NCBI GenBank assembly: GCA_021234155.1
Contig: JAJEKV010000050.1
Span: forward strand, 1,656,342 to 1,720,341
Length of the DNA: 64,000 nucleotides
Direction: 5' to 3'
From: Isoetes taiwanensis
Taxonomy: Eukaryota > Streptophyta > Lycopodiopsida > Isoetales > Isoetaceae
Shown one piece after another: positions 1-11,304 of the stretch. A program made the translations under genes and the position numbers. Position 1 is the stretch's first letter; the number at the start of each line of letters is the position of its first letter. Under the pieces are notes generated by a model, which was given only the letters and a program-made list of their open reading frames with translations, did no database searches and had not been told where the DNA came from.

Positions 1-126
1 GTGTGTTGAATATAAGTTCAATGGTTCGTTATCTTATAACTGATGGTAACTGATGGTATAAGTTCAATGGTTCATTATTGCATAGGTAAACCTTATAGGA
101 GTAACTAACATTTACAAATTGAAACA
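1..126 (+). repeat. copia-1 5' LTR, 3' part only
   Basis: These bases match the end of the 3' LTR (22085-22197), ending in GAAACA in both. A local tandem duplication of about 11 bases (CTGATGGTAA unit) is present here but absent from the 3' copy. The LTR start lies outside the window. Confidence 0.85.
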
Positions 127-131
127 ACATC

Positions 132-143
132 TGGTATCAGAGC
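132..143 (+). other. copia-1 primer binding site
   Basis: TGGTATCAGAGC begins five bases after the LTR end. It is the classic complement of the 3' end of plant initiator-methionine tRNA used to prime minus-strand DNA synthesis. Confidence 0.9.
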
Positions 144-153
144 TTTAAACAAT

Positions 154-1659
154 ATGGCTTCAAGACTTGGTGCATGATTGCTCAATGCAGTGGATTTGTT
201 TAAAGGGGAAGCAGGGTTTCAAGTTTGGAAGGTTAAAGAAATCCTGGAGGTGGAAGGGCTCTGGGATTTAATTGATGGTGATGAAACACCTAAGGCAAAT
301 GAACAAAGCAAGAAGAAAAGTTATGCTACTGCTGTAGCAAGGCAGGGTTCAAATGCAACTGAAGGAGTAGTTGCATCAGGCAGTAGCTCAAGTATTGCTG
401 AAGGTACCAGCACATCTGGTCATGCAGCATCTTCAAAGATGCGAATTTTGGAAGCTAGAAGCATTATTGGAAATAAGGTGAGCCCAAGCATTCTGTTATC
501 TCTTAGAGGGCTTACACCAAAGGAAATGTGGCAGTACATGATAACTAATTATGAGAAGAAGTCTTCTTCTCAATTAGATGTACTAGTCAGGAAGTTAAGA
601 TTTCATGAGAAAGATAATATTGTGGATTTCTTTCAAAAATTCGATAATATCATTGCTGATATGGAAGCAGGAGGAGTTCCAATAACCACAAAGTTCTTGA
701 TAATGACCTTATCAAAGACCTTCTCTGAGTTTGAGCATGTGAGTACTCTGGTAAGAAATGTTGCTAAGAGCAGGAAGGAAGCAAAAAAGATGATACAAAC
801 TGAACTAGAGCAAAAGTATGTTATACGGGAAGAACATGAGGAGCATACAGAAATCTTATATGCAGCCAGCAGTAGGAGACGTGATCGAAATGACAAAGGT
901 AAAACTGGACCTTGCTTTCATTGTAACGCATACGGTCATTTGAAGGTTAATCGTCCTAAACTAGCTAAAGAGGACAAATGCTTTAACTGTGATAGCTTCG
1001 GTCATATAGCAATAAATTGTTCTAGTCCTAAAAGTTATGCAAAGGGAAGGGGAAGTATGGTGACAGGTAGGAGCAGCTCCTTTGGAAGGGGAAGGGCTGC
1101 AAGAGAAAGAGGAAATCTTAGAGCAAGGGGAAGAGGAGTTTCCATTAATATAGCGAAAGAGACAAAGAAACTTTCAAAAGTTGAAGAAAATGTAGATGAA
1201 GATGCAGAGGTAATAGTATCTAATGCATTTTCCATTTCTGATAGTGAACTAAAATCTAGTGGAGCTGAGAGAACCCGAGTTTGTTTTAACAAACGGTGTT
1301 GTAGAGTGTTTCTTAATAAAGAGTTGAAATTTCTTGCAGAACGTGTTGGTAAGTTGTTTGGTTTCTTGAACAATGTTCCTGCGATGATAAATGCAGTCAG
1401 AATACCATCCTTTAGAATGTGGCATGAAAGACTGGGACATACACACGCCAACAATCTTGTATACATGATAAGAAAAGGCCTTATTGTTGCCTCTGATACA
1501 AAGGAAGAACCTTTTACATGTGTAGGATGCCTGATGGGAAAACACATCAGACTTCCATTTTTGAAAAAAACCAAAAGAGCATCAGAGATTTTGCAGCTGG
1601 TATACAGTGATTTGTGCGGACACTTAAATGTTTCTAGCATTCATGGAAGAAAGTATTTT
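154..1659 (+). pseudogene. copia-1 gag, GAG-pre-integrase and start of integrase (broken)
   Basis: The natural ATG at 154 is followed by an in-frame TGA at 175-177; the open frame resumes at 178 and runs to the LINE-A insertion at 1660. Gag is followed by two CCHC knuckles near 912-1020: the first is degenerate (final Cys replaced by Asn), the second (CFNC...GH...C) is intact. After an acidic linker the protein goes almost directly into the GAG-pre-integrase domain (LWHERLGH-type box, here MWHERLGHTHANN, and CVGCLMGK). No aspartic protease DTG/DSG box is present between them, so the protease is deleted. The integrase is cut after the KYF codons. Confidence 0.85.
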
Positions 1660-2694
1660 GAAAAAGCGGCAAATTGAGCTTTACAATAAACTTACATTGC
1701 CCAAAGAACTTCTGGAAACAGTTTAATACGTCATATACAGCAAAAAGTGATGTAGATGCCTTTGACTTATATAACTATGCACAAGAGCTGTTATATAAAG
1801 CAGATGAGCCATCTATAGATATAGGAGATATGACATTGGAGCCCATATTTACATCAGAGGATATAGGAGAGGCCATCAGAAAGCTTGCAAATGGTAAGGC
1901 TGCAGATATAGCTGGGCTTAGAGTGGAGATGATAAAATGGGCAGGAAACACAGTAGTGAATGAGATTACTGAGTTGTTTAACTCAGTTATGACTTTGGGA
2001 TTCCCGAAGGAATGGCAGTTAAGTCGTATTGTCCCTATCCGTAAAGGTGGGGATAAAACAAAAGCAAGCAACTATCGCACAATCATGATAAGCAGTCTTA
2101 TGGCAAAGCTTTTTGGGACAGCAGTGGAACATAAGTTATCTAGATGGGCTGAGGAGCAAGATATCAGAGCTATTGGGCAAGCCGGCTTTCGTACAGGTTA
2201 CTCCACTACAGACCATTTAGCGACAATAAGAGTATCCATTGAGAAGTCTAAGGAAATAAATAGGGCAATGTATGCATGCTTTGTAGACTTGAAAAGGGCA
2301 TTTGGTACTGTACCTAGAAAAAAACTTATGGATAGATTAGATGCTATTAATGTTCCTAGGGGTCTGCAACCTGTTGTAGCAAGGTTATATGAGCAAGTGC
2401 TTGCTGAAATGAGCACTCCATTGAATAAGAAATGTGATAAGCAAATAATCAGTAATCTTGGCATTAAACAGGGTTGTCCTGCATCTCCAACTTTATTTGG
2501 CATCTATATTGATGAAGTAGAAGGGTGGCTTAACAGAAATTGCTACGACGGAGTAGTGCTCGCAAGATACCTTATCATGCTCCTTCTATATGCAGATGAC
2601 ATAGTGCTTCTTGCACGAATAGTGGAAGAGTGGAAGGCTTGCAACAACATATAGAGGTGCTATCATCCTTTTGCGATCAAGCAGAAATGGCAGT
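1660..2694 (+). pseudogene. LINE-A reverse transcriptase, first part
   Basis: One open frame (from about 1674) contains the RT fingers and palm of a LINE ORF2: a KLANGKAADIAG box, the SRIVPIRKGG and NYRTIMI boxes, AGFRTGYSTTDHL, IKQGCPASPTLFG, and YADDIVLL with the catalytic YADD pair near 2590. The frame is interrupted after the FCDQAEMAV residues by the CACTA insertion and continues at 15303. The catalytic residues are present, but the endonuclease is missing through truncation. Confidence 0.85.
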
Positions 2695-2723
2695 CACTAC
2701 AAGAGAAGGGTACCTATAGTGTC
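2695..2723 (+). repeat. CACTA left terminal inverted repeat
   Basis: It begins CACTACAAGAGAAGGG and ends TATAGTGTC. Its partner is the reverse complement of 15272-15299, with a few mismatches in the middle. Confidence 0.9.
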
Positions 2724-3514
2724 TCGTGTAACGTCAAATTTCTTGACACAAACAGAACCTTTCAAAACTCAATTATTGTCACAGTCTTGACACTATACTT
2801 GTCGTGATCATTTGTCACAAACGTGCCACAATAGCGTCAAATGTTGTGTCAAGCTTGTGGCTTCAATTTATGACATAATATTGACACAAAAACAATTTGA
2901 AACTACATGGTAGTCTAAAGAATGTCAAACTTGTGACAATATTTTAACAATATTGTGATAAATAAATAACAGCCCATACGAACAACATTACATCAACATT
3001 ATAGCAAGCTAGTGAAAAAATATTAGCTAGAATACATCTATAATAAGACAACCAATAAGAAATGTTGTGACTAGTTTTGTATTAAAAAAATAGCTAGTAT
3101 TATGAGCCCATTGTAATAGACCAATAAAGCCTATAATGACAACATAGCATCATCATCATGGCAAGGTAGTGACAAAGTAGCATCTATAATTCTATCCACA
3201 GTAAGACAACTAGTAAGAAGTTTCGTGACCAGTTTTATGTCTAAAGAATAACTAATGTTGTGACCACATTATGATAGACAAATATAGCCTGTAATAACAA
3301 TATAGCATCATCATCATGACAAGCTAGTAACGACATGATAGCTATATTCCATCTAGCGTAAAACAACTAATAACAATGCCTGACAAGTTTTGCATCTAAG
3401 TGATAGCTAATTTGAGACAATATTTGCATTTGACTTGTGTCAAAAAGATAAATATCTAGGTATTTTGCTTTGATAATACATATTTGAAATTAGATGACAA
3501 AGAGTCAAAAGTAT
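2724..3514. repeat. CACTA left subterminal region, no gene
   Basis: AT-rich sequence with many short copies of TTGACAC, TTGTCAC and TGTGTCAA in both orientations, plus degenerate repeats such as ATAGCATCATCATCATG near 3145 and 3304. In CACTA elements such motifs bind the transposase accessory protein. I see no coding sequence. Confidence 0.65.
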
Positions 3515-4921
3515 TTGTGTCGAAACTTGACGTTCAGAGCTTAGTGGCACCAATGTTGCAAGCCCACAATCTGAAACACATGGGTTCAGCTCATCATCAA
3601 GAAGGATATTTACTGACTTGATATTTCTGTGGGTGATAGCAGGCAAGCATACTTCATGCAAATACCTGCAAGATAAGCAACGAGGTCAGAGTGTGCAATG
3701 TTGGCAGATATCTTGTTACATCCTGGAGAAATTTATGTAGCATACTCCAGAGCCCTTGCAGTTCCCAAAGCGATCTTCATCCGCAGGTTCCATGACAGTT
3801 TTGTTGAACTCCGATCAGTGCAATGCAGCATTTCATACAGCATTCCTTCACCGATATAATCATAGACCAAAAGACGTTGTCCATGCTCGACACAATAGCC
3901 AACAAGCTCAATAATATTGGTATGACGAAGGCGAGCAATATTAGACACAACTTTAAGGAACTCGTCTTCGTTTTGGATAGAAGTGGTCGAGGAGTCAAGC
4001 TTCTTCACGGCCAAGAACTGCAGAATACCTTTAGTCATTTACATTTTTGGATTCGAGCTTGTGAAAATGTCTATACAACTTAATTAATAAAGGATAAGTG
4101 AAAGTTTCTCATGCGCAAATGTTTCTTAGTGACAAAGGATTGATTATTTCTATATGAAATGCCTCAGCAACCGACCTAAAAGGAAACTCTGACAAGTGTT
4201 TATTCACTTGATACCTGAAGATCAAAGCCAGAGTTCCCCCCAAAAAAGCATAATTTTACATAAAGGAAAATCCTAATATTTTGAGACTGCAGAGTGCTGA
4301 AGTTGATATAGCAAATAAAATCATTGCCTGCAGCCTTTGTTTATAGAAGATTTGCCACAATATGTAGCAGGCCTTCTGCGACCCTCCTATGCCATATTAT
4401 ATACACTACAAACCAGATTCTGCAATAAGCAACAGGCAATAAAAATGGAAGTCCTACCTTTCCACTAGAAGTCTCCGCCTTATATACTCGTCCAAGGGCA
4501 CCTTCCCCGATAAGGTCATCTTGACTAAAGCTGTTTGTAGCTGCTTGAAGGTCTGCTACAGTATGCTCTGTAGCAGCTATTGCAACTGTGGTCTTGCTTG
4601 TTATTCCCTTGCTTGGACCCCTATCTTCTTGAGGTTTAGGCTTCTCCAAAGCAGGAGAAATGAAAATGATTTCTGCTTGAGCATATCTATCCTGCTCCCC
4701 GCTCTCCTTCATTGCTGCCATCAAGCGGTGGATGAATGAGTTTTCATAAACTGGCATTAATGCTTGCGATCGAAATTTTGGCACGTCTTACCTTTGGGAG
4801 AAACCAGAGGACGTGACCAGGAGGAAGTTTCATATTTATCATCCTTCCATGTCCTCCAAATATGTGACCAAGAGGACGTTCCATTGACCAAGAGGGAGCC
4901 TCCCCATATCAAGCACTCTAT

Positions 4922-7404
4922 ATGGATATTGCGGAATTTTCCACTTGTGGAGATGTGATTTTGGCTGGTGATTTTAATGCGCGAACAAGAGATGAACAGG
5001 TCCACCTCAATGATTTTAGCTCCGACCCTATTCTAATCCCAGAGATTCATCCTAAGGAATTAGGTATAGCAAGAACATCTGCTGATATAAGAGAGAATGC
5101 ACCCATAACTGAATATGGACGCCATCTTTTGAATCTTGGGCAGATTCATAACCTGGTTATATACAACGGCTCCTCCAATGGCCTGATTCTGCCAAATACA
5201 CATGTTTTCCGCAAAAGGGAAATAGTGTTGTGGACTATATTATTGGTTCCCCTGACTTCATATGTGAGATTGATTCCTTTTACATTGATAAGAGGCCTGC
5301 AAAAGGAGATCATGTTCCTTTGGTTTTCACCATTAAATCGCCACATACCCAAGCAGAAATAAAACCAATCGGTAGGATACTTGATTATCATTTTGAATTT
5401 GATCACTGCATGGACACGATCTATAATGATGTTTTGAATTCTTACCTCCAAGGTATTGAGGAAAGGGGATCACTAGAGAATAAAGCTGCGCTTTTATCTT
5501 ATGCCATGCTAGAAGCTTCTAAAGGTTGCTTTCCATATTCTGTTAGGGAACGCAAAGAACAGCGGGCAAAAGTTGGGTCTATGCCTCAAAATGGCTGGTA
5601 TGACCATGACTGTAAAACATTGCACAGGAAGTTGAAACATGCTTTGAACTTCAGCCCTGATATAGTACCAGAAATTAAAGCTGAGTACAAAAGATTGACA
5701 CGGCGCAAAAAGAGGGCTTTCGAATCCAAAAACAGAGAACACATGCTAAATCTTTTTTATAGTAATGCTTCTGGGCAGTTTTGGAGGAAATTGGCAGCTA
5801 AAAAATCAGATTGTCCTTTAAAAGATTTAGGGGTATGGTCAGCATATGCAAACTCTCTCTTAGATGTTAAGAACCAACAGTTCTCTCAGGATGAGCTAGA
5901 TCCGAGGCCTCAAACTTCTACCTTTTTTACGGTCTCTCTCATTGAAAGGGCCATACAAAAGCTAAACACAGGGAAAGCAAAAGATTGGGAAGAATTGCAA
6001 GCTGAAATGATTATACATGGGGCTAAGACATTGGCACCAATGATTGCAGATCTATTTAATGAAGCTATTTGCATTGGTTTTCCGCTGGTTTGGTCAAATA
6101 ATGTTATAAAGCCTATCCATAAGGCGGATGATTCTATGAATCCTACTAATTATCGCCTAATTATGATTGGGCATGTGATGGCAAAACTGTATGGATCCGC
6201 ATTGGAAATGGTCCTTAGTGATTTTGCAGAAAATCACAGCTTTATATGGTGCACAAATATGGGGAGTTGACCTACGAGCCGATGACTGGGGTCAACTAGA
6301 GAGGCTCCAAATTTCTCTTCTCTCTAGAATGATTAGAAGCAAACATTCGGTACCCCATGATATAATGCTTGCTGGAGTTTAATGCAAAACCTCTGAAGAT
6401 CGAGATTGCCTTCCAAACAGTGACGTACTTACATAAGTTACACCGTCTTGGACAGTCACAAGAAGGTCAAAGAAGGCTTCCCTGGCTGGCATATGTGTCG
6501 TCTAAAACATTGGCAGACCAAGGTAAGCGCTGTTGGTTCACAAGGACATCTAAATTGTTTGAGGAGATGGGTTTCTCTATGGGAAATATCCCACCTTTTC
6601 ACTACAGTATAATGGATGACAATCTGAATTTTACTCAGCAAGAAATCAATCAGCTTATACGCCATGACTTGGAGTATCTGTATGTTTCAAATACATGGGT
6701 GAATCCCATCAAAGAGCTGCCTGCTAAAAAGAAATTCTATAAGGATAACTTCCTAAATATATCAGTGGATGGGTTCATTATAAGACCTGGATATTTAGAT
6801 ATGGATCTGCCGAACAAAGTGAGATACTCTATGGGGCAGTTTAGAGTGTCAATCTCACCAGCTGGAGATTGAGGTTGGTAGGGCTAAAAAAAGATTAGTC
6901 GTGAGGATCGAAGTGCCCAATGTGCATCTAAACATGGTCGAGTCAGAAGAACATTTTATTTTTTACCTGCCCAACCTATTACATTATTAGAGGCAGATAT
7001 CATTGTCTTTTAGTGATCCCACATCTCTACGACAGCTGGTAGAGTATTACGATCAGAAATGTGTATCTCACTTTGTATATGAACTATCTCTAGAAAGGAG
7101 AAATATTCTCAAACAAAAGAATCCAATGGGCCTGAAGCAAACAGAAATAACTGATTTCTTTTCATCTGAGACAAACGATGATAAGAGGTTAGTAGACTCA
7201 CCACAGAAGAGGAAGTATCCTGACCCTAAAGGGGTAACTTTGGCACTGTCTAAGAAGATAAAACGATCAGCAGCCATGAAACATAAAAAGTCTTTCCAGA
7301 AGAGGCCAAGCAGCAAGCAGCAAAGCAGGCCAAGAAGGGGTATTATGAAGTATTTTGCAGCAGCCACAGGAACGAATGGACTGTCTCCATCAAATCCTAT
7401 CTGA
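4922..7404 (+). pseudogene. LINE-B ORF2: endonuclease, deleted RT, Cys/His region, basic tail with PCNA-box-like motifs
   Basis: The frame is broken into pieces 4922-5220, 5230-6243, 6244-6380, 6369-6872 and 6880-7404. The endonuclease shows LAGDFNART near 4962 and DYIIGS...GDHVPL near 5230-5310. The RT N-terminal part (KLNTGKAKDWEELQ, NYRLIMI) runs to about 6243, where the sequence jumps straight to the post-RT box LYGAQIWG. The palm domain with its YADD motif is therefore deleted and this copy cannot reverse transcribe itself. A Cys/His motif near 6915-6990 is followed by a lysine/arginine-rich C-terminus containing QTEITDFF (7138-7161) and RRGIMKYF (about 7333-7356), both resembling PCNA-interacting peptides. 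Confidence 0.8.
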
Positions 7405-7548
7405 GCAGATTTTTTGATTTTCAATTGTTAAACTTAATATTTTTGTTTCCATACTTTAGATAACAGGAGGGTTTTCCTCCTGAAGGTCTTGAATTCTGTT
7501 TATGTTATGGTCTCATAGACCCTTCGGGTCTTACGTAGACGTTAATAA

Positions 7549-7581
<33 letters not shown>
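7404..7581 (+). other. LINE-B 3' UTR with two hairpins and (CTTT)n tail
   Basis: After the stop codon come two short perfect stems, AGGAGG-GTTTT-CCTCCT (about 7465-7481) and AGACCC-TTC-GGGTCT (about 7516-7530), then TTAATAAAT and a CTTT microsatellite up to 7581. LINE RTs commonly recognise a 3' stem-loop and a short repeat tail; that this is such a signal is inference. Confidence 0.6.
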
Positions 7582-7582
<1 letters not shown>

Positions 7583-8638
7583 ATATCTATCATCTTTTGA
7601 TATCCTCCACGAGAAGAACATCACTATCAGGACAACCACAGCTATTGCAAGGATAGATGCTACAACCAAACCAGTTATTCTTCCACCATTCCAGAACAGT
7701 CTTTCATTTGCCTGTTTGCTAACAGTGATAGGTGAAGCATATCCACTTGCAGGACTCAGCTTAGGAAGTCCAGTTGTAGCACCTTGAGAAGGTGATGATG
7801 CTAAAAGAGGTGGTGGAGGCGCAGGGGATGCACTGAATACATTACCATCGAATCTGCCAAAAAGGTAATTAATTAGAAAATTTTGTAGTTACAGCATCCA
7901 AAATATTGTTGTTCATTGTTATATGCAAAGAATAAAACAACTACTGTTGATTGCTGAAAGCACTGTTCTTTTATCTCCAAGGGGGAAAACACTTACTTGA
8001 AGGAAGGGATAGCAAACATAGACGAGGGAATCCAACCCATAAATTGGTTGTTTGCAATGTTCCTGTAAATTGCCAAAAATAGTCTTATACATAATTATTC
8101 CAGGAATGGACTTTGTCAAAAGAGCATGTAGAGTTAAGAATCTTACAGGTCCTACTGCAAGCAACGGAGCTTATGATCACAAGGTGGACCTTAGCTTCTG
8201 CCAGCCCACTGGTGATATAAATGTTGCCGCACAAAGTGGCTCGCTCTACAAGCAGATACCTGAGCTAGAGCAAACGCAAATTACAATGGAGCTGGCTCCC
8301 TCTTGTTGTTCAAAAGTCTTTTATGATGCTTGAACTCTAAGTGCATATCCAATTCATGCATAATAGTTCCTGGAATTCTAAAGATTAAACAAAGTAAATT
8401 TCATCTCCTTAAAAATATGCACATATGGGGCTCATGCATGGTTTTCATACAAATTGGATGGTATTCTGTGGAAATCAAAACAGATAACATTCTACATAGT
8501 TGCATGCTATATTTTTCTGATGTAAGGTCCTCTTTTTGTCTCTGAAACTAAAGCTATCTATCAGACAAACTAATTGCCCAGAATTTATAGTGGTTTTATC
8601 TATCAGAGGAAATGCTTGAAACTAAAGCAATGTTTTAC

Positions 8639-8835
8639 CTCTCCTTTCCATTCTTTTTCTTTTGCATCTTCTTTTCTGAATCATCTTGGCCTTTGCTAGT
8701 TCTTTGGATCCGTTTCTGCAATTTCGTCATAAGAGCAGCCAAAATATCTTCTGGCACATTGGCCATGAAACTCTCCAGCTTATCTCCAGAAGACTCCTCT
8801 GTCGACACATTTTTGCCCTTGTCGGGCCTATTAGA
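8639..8835 (-). pseudogene. Exon-like open frame of unknown origin inside the CACTA
   Basis: A minus-strand frame of about 66 codons runs from a possible acceptor (TTTAG) to a possible donor (GAG|GTAAAAC). It encodes a hydrophilic peptide with an acidic helical centre (MANVPEDILAALMTKLQKRI) and a lysine-rich end. It does not resemble SRF proteins or any family I recognise. It could be an exon of a second captured gene or of a CACTA accessory gene. Confidence 0.35.
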
Positions 8836-8989
8836 AGACACTAAACACCAATAGATAGACGTTAGAAGCTGGCAGGAGCAGCATAAATGCAGGAAGAACC
8901 TAAAAATGGAAAATTTATTGCTAACATTTTTGCGTTGCTTGAAGCTTCTGTATACTTACTGATCGTGATTGTGGCGACTCTTGGTGATT

Positions 8990-10240
8990 GTGGCGACTGT
9001 GAACGAACCCTAGATAGGCAGTGGTTATTCAAGAAGATGATTCAAGATTTATTCTCGCTGTGAACCAGGTAATTTCTCGCGCCATATTTCTGTTTGAGCG
9101 TATCTTCTTTGGGTTGTTTCTATTTTTCATCATTTTCTTCTTTTCTCGATTGCATTGTTGGGGTAATGATGAATCGGCATTGTTGAGATTTTAATATTAC
9201 CTTGGTAAAACCATTGTTGAGATCTTATATTACCTTGTTAAAACTAGTGGTGTGTAATAGGACCAAAGATACTCTATATTCATTAGGTGGGCAATGGTTT
9301 TTTCGTAATGTCTGGGAAGTGGCACAAAGCTAATACCTGCTGCCCCAAAGCATTACATTAGAGAATGTGCCAGGGCAGGCAATTTTGCCTAGCTCGGACC
9401 TTGGCTCGCCCTTACGGGATTGCCAAGCCCTTACCAGACAAAATTGCATGCCCTGGCACATTATCTATACCATTGTGTATGGTGTGAATATTGTGTTTTA
9501 GGCAATAGACACCAATGTTGTGCAATGGCTAGTATTAGAAAGCTTTACTTCATTGTCTGCTAGGTCATGTTCTATTTTTCTCGAGGGGTAACGATTTTTT
9601 GTACCACAATCGGAACCTTATACTCAACAAGAACATTAGAAAGGCTCACTTCATTATTTTTTAGGTATTGCCTAGTCATTTTGGGAAAACATTAGTGGCT
9701 CACGAGGTGTCATTCATGCATCTGGAAATGTGACCGACCCCAGATAAGCAAGGAATATTCAAGAAGGACGAATCAGAATTTATGAAGCGTATCTTTGGGT
9801 TGCTCATCTTTTTTATCATTTTTTGTTTTTCTCGATTTCATATTGATGTAATGATTCACTGTAATGGGGATCTTATATTAGCCTCTTCGACGTGTAATAG
9901 AACCAATGGTCTGTAATGGAACCAAATATGCTCTATATTCAGTATGCATGGTGTGATTATTGGTTCTTAGGCAATAGAACCAATGGTGTTAAGGTTGTGC
10001 GATGGCTAATATTAGGAAGATTCACTTCATTGTCTGCTAGGGTCATTTTTCTAATATTCTCAATTTCATTGTTGGGTTAATGATATTTTGTACCATAATG
10101 GGGATCTTATAACAAGAATACTAGAAAATTACATTTCATTATCTGCGAGGGTATTGCCTAGTCATTTTGAGAAAACATTAGTGGCTCACAAGGTGTCATT
10201 CATGAAGGTGGAAACATGAACGAACCCCAGATAAGTAGGC
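8990..10240 (+). repeat. Imperfect tandem repeats inside the CACTA, about 480-730 bp per unit
   Basis: Landmarks recur in order: a GAACGAACCC(C)AGATA-type start (about 9001, 9733 and 10216), GCGTATCTTTGGGTTG with a T-rich stretch (about 9097, 9784 and 11413), CAATGGCTA.TATTAG (about 9520 and 9999), and TTGCCTAGTCATTTTG.GAAAACATTAGTGGCTCAC (about 9667 and 10153). The third unit is interrupted at about 10244 and resumes near 11305-11505. No coding sequence was seen. Confidence 0.65.
9364..9462. repeat. Inverted repeat, 24-bp arms, hairpin-forming
   Basis: AATGTGCCAGGGCAGGCAAT at 9364 pairs with the complement of 9438-9462, with one mismatch across about 24 bp and a loop of about 50 bases. It could be a small MITE-like insert or a small-RNA precursor-like fold. 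It lies in the first tandem unit only. Confidence 0.6.
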
Positions 10241-10244
10241 GTGT

Positions 10245-11304
10245 GACACACCTAGGGGGGTTGATGGGCAGGTTAACGTTTAAGTTTTAACCATAGGTTA
10301 GAGATAATTAATTATGGAAGAGATTATCAAGGGTTAGAAATTAAGGTAAATACGATATTCGTATTATGCTAGCTACTTGACGAAATACCGGATATGAACT
10401 TAAATAGTAAAGCTAAGATTAGAAAGATCTTTATTATTAATAGGGAAGTGAGGGATACTTTCCTCAACTTTAGGTTATAACATAACAAAAGGGAAAAACG
10501 TCTTTTTGTATCAAAAGAATTCCAGAAGCTTTTGGCCAGCGTTTCAATCCTAGTTATAGAAGAAGAGCAATCCGAGTAAGTGGGTTAACCGGAGCCAGAT
10601 CCATGAAAATCCGTGATGGCCTGGCCGTCATTGTTTACTTGCTAGTCTTAGTTGTGGAAGAATGCTGGTTTTGCTTTAAGTTTCCCATTTAGCTATCTGC
10701 TATCTACACAAGAATCGTGTTTAGTCACAGCTACAAGGTTTAGAACTCTATGGCTATTGCTGAGCCCAGCCTGAACGGGTGTTGTCTGGTATTTCCCTGT
10801 GTTCCAAATCGCAGCCAAAACCGATGAGCCAGTAGACCCTAATCTTTTGTGCAGGATCTACCCAGAGCTTGGATATGACTCAAGACCATGGAAAAGCCTG
10901 TGTTTTACCAAATCCGGTCTGTTCTGCTCCTTCTATGTTGAGTTCCGACCATATATCTGCTAAGCCCGCCCTGTTCTGCGCAGCTAAAAGCTTCTGTTTT
11001 ACCCTTTAAAACCCATTTGTATCGTTCATTATTCATATTTCACCATTTATTCTAAAATCCATTGATAGATTAGTTGGTTAAGGTGATAGCCTGTTGCTCC
11101 AGAGACTCAGTTTCGGTTGAAACTTAACTTTTTATGTAGCCTTTTCTTTTAAGTCTTTATGACGTTATACTGCTCCTACCTATATACCGAGTACCCCTTA
11201 TAGGATTTCTTGCTAGTATTTAATGATTGTTGGAACGTTTTCTTTATTTGTGTTTTCTAATGCTTAACATGGTTTATGTGGAATGTTAATAATACATGGA
11301 TTAA
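10245..11304 (+). mobile_element. Probable solo LTR or unclassified insert in the third tandem unit
   Basis: It begins TGTGACACACCTAGG, the style of a gypsy LTR start, directly interrupting the third tandem repeat unit. It has no open frame and contains a TATA-like TTATAACATAACAAAAGGG near 10475. The end could be TTAACA near 11270 or further on. I could not find a clear target duplication, so the LTR call is tentative. No gene is visible in this 1-kb stretch. Confidence 0.35.

Larger units (their letters stand above)
4692..7581 (+). mobile_element. LINE-B: non-LTR retrotransposon inserted in the captured SRF exon
   Basis: It is flanked by a 10-bp target duplication CATATCTATC (4682-4691 and 7582-7591) and ends in a (CTTT)n tail. 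Removing it rejoins the SRF exon in frame. It encodes endonuclease, part of RT and a long C-terminal region, but the RT core is deleted near 6240. The short-tandem tail instead of poly(A) resembles LINE-A's CAATT tail, and the two ORFs share a similar post-RT region, so they are probably related families. Confidence 0.88.
3515..8062 (-). pseudogene. STRUBBELIG-receptor-family (SRF) kinase fragment captured by the CACTA element
   Basis: Read on the minus strand, the pieces are: an LRR exon 8062-7997 (NIANNQF.GWIP-type repeat); an exon 7853-7582 continued at 4681-4458 that encodes a proline-rich juxtamembrane stretch, a transmembrane helix (LVVASILAIAVVVLIVMFF) and the start of the kinase ([27 protein letters not shown]); a kinase exon 4017-3746 (AVKKLD, RLRHTNIIELVGYC); and an exon starting at 3665 ([22 protein letters not shown]). 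Exon joins keep phase. As in the SRF family, HRD is HRN and DFG is DCG, so the kinase is of the atypical, probably catalytically dead, type. It stops abruptly after VSTQ at about 3515; signal peptide, most LRRs and the kinase C-lobe are missing. LINE-B splits the transmembrane/kinase exon. SRFs are plasma-membrane receptors in tissue patterning; this truncated copy is probably non-functional. Confidence 0.85.

Noticed and set aside
1035-1640. 201-codon minus-strand frame opposite copia-1
   Set aside because: It is the mirror of the copia gag/pol coding frame.
8639-8835. CACTA accessory protein (TNPA-like)
   Set aside because: Only about 66 codons and no DNA-binding motif I can recognise; kept as an exon-like frame of unknown origin.
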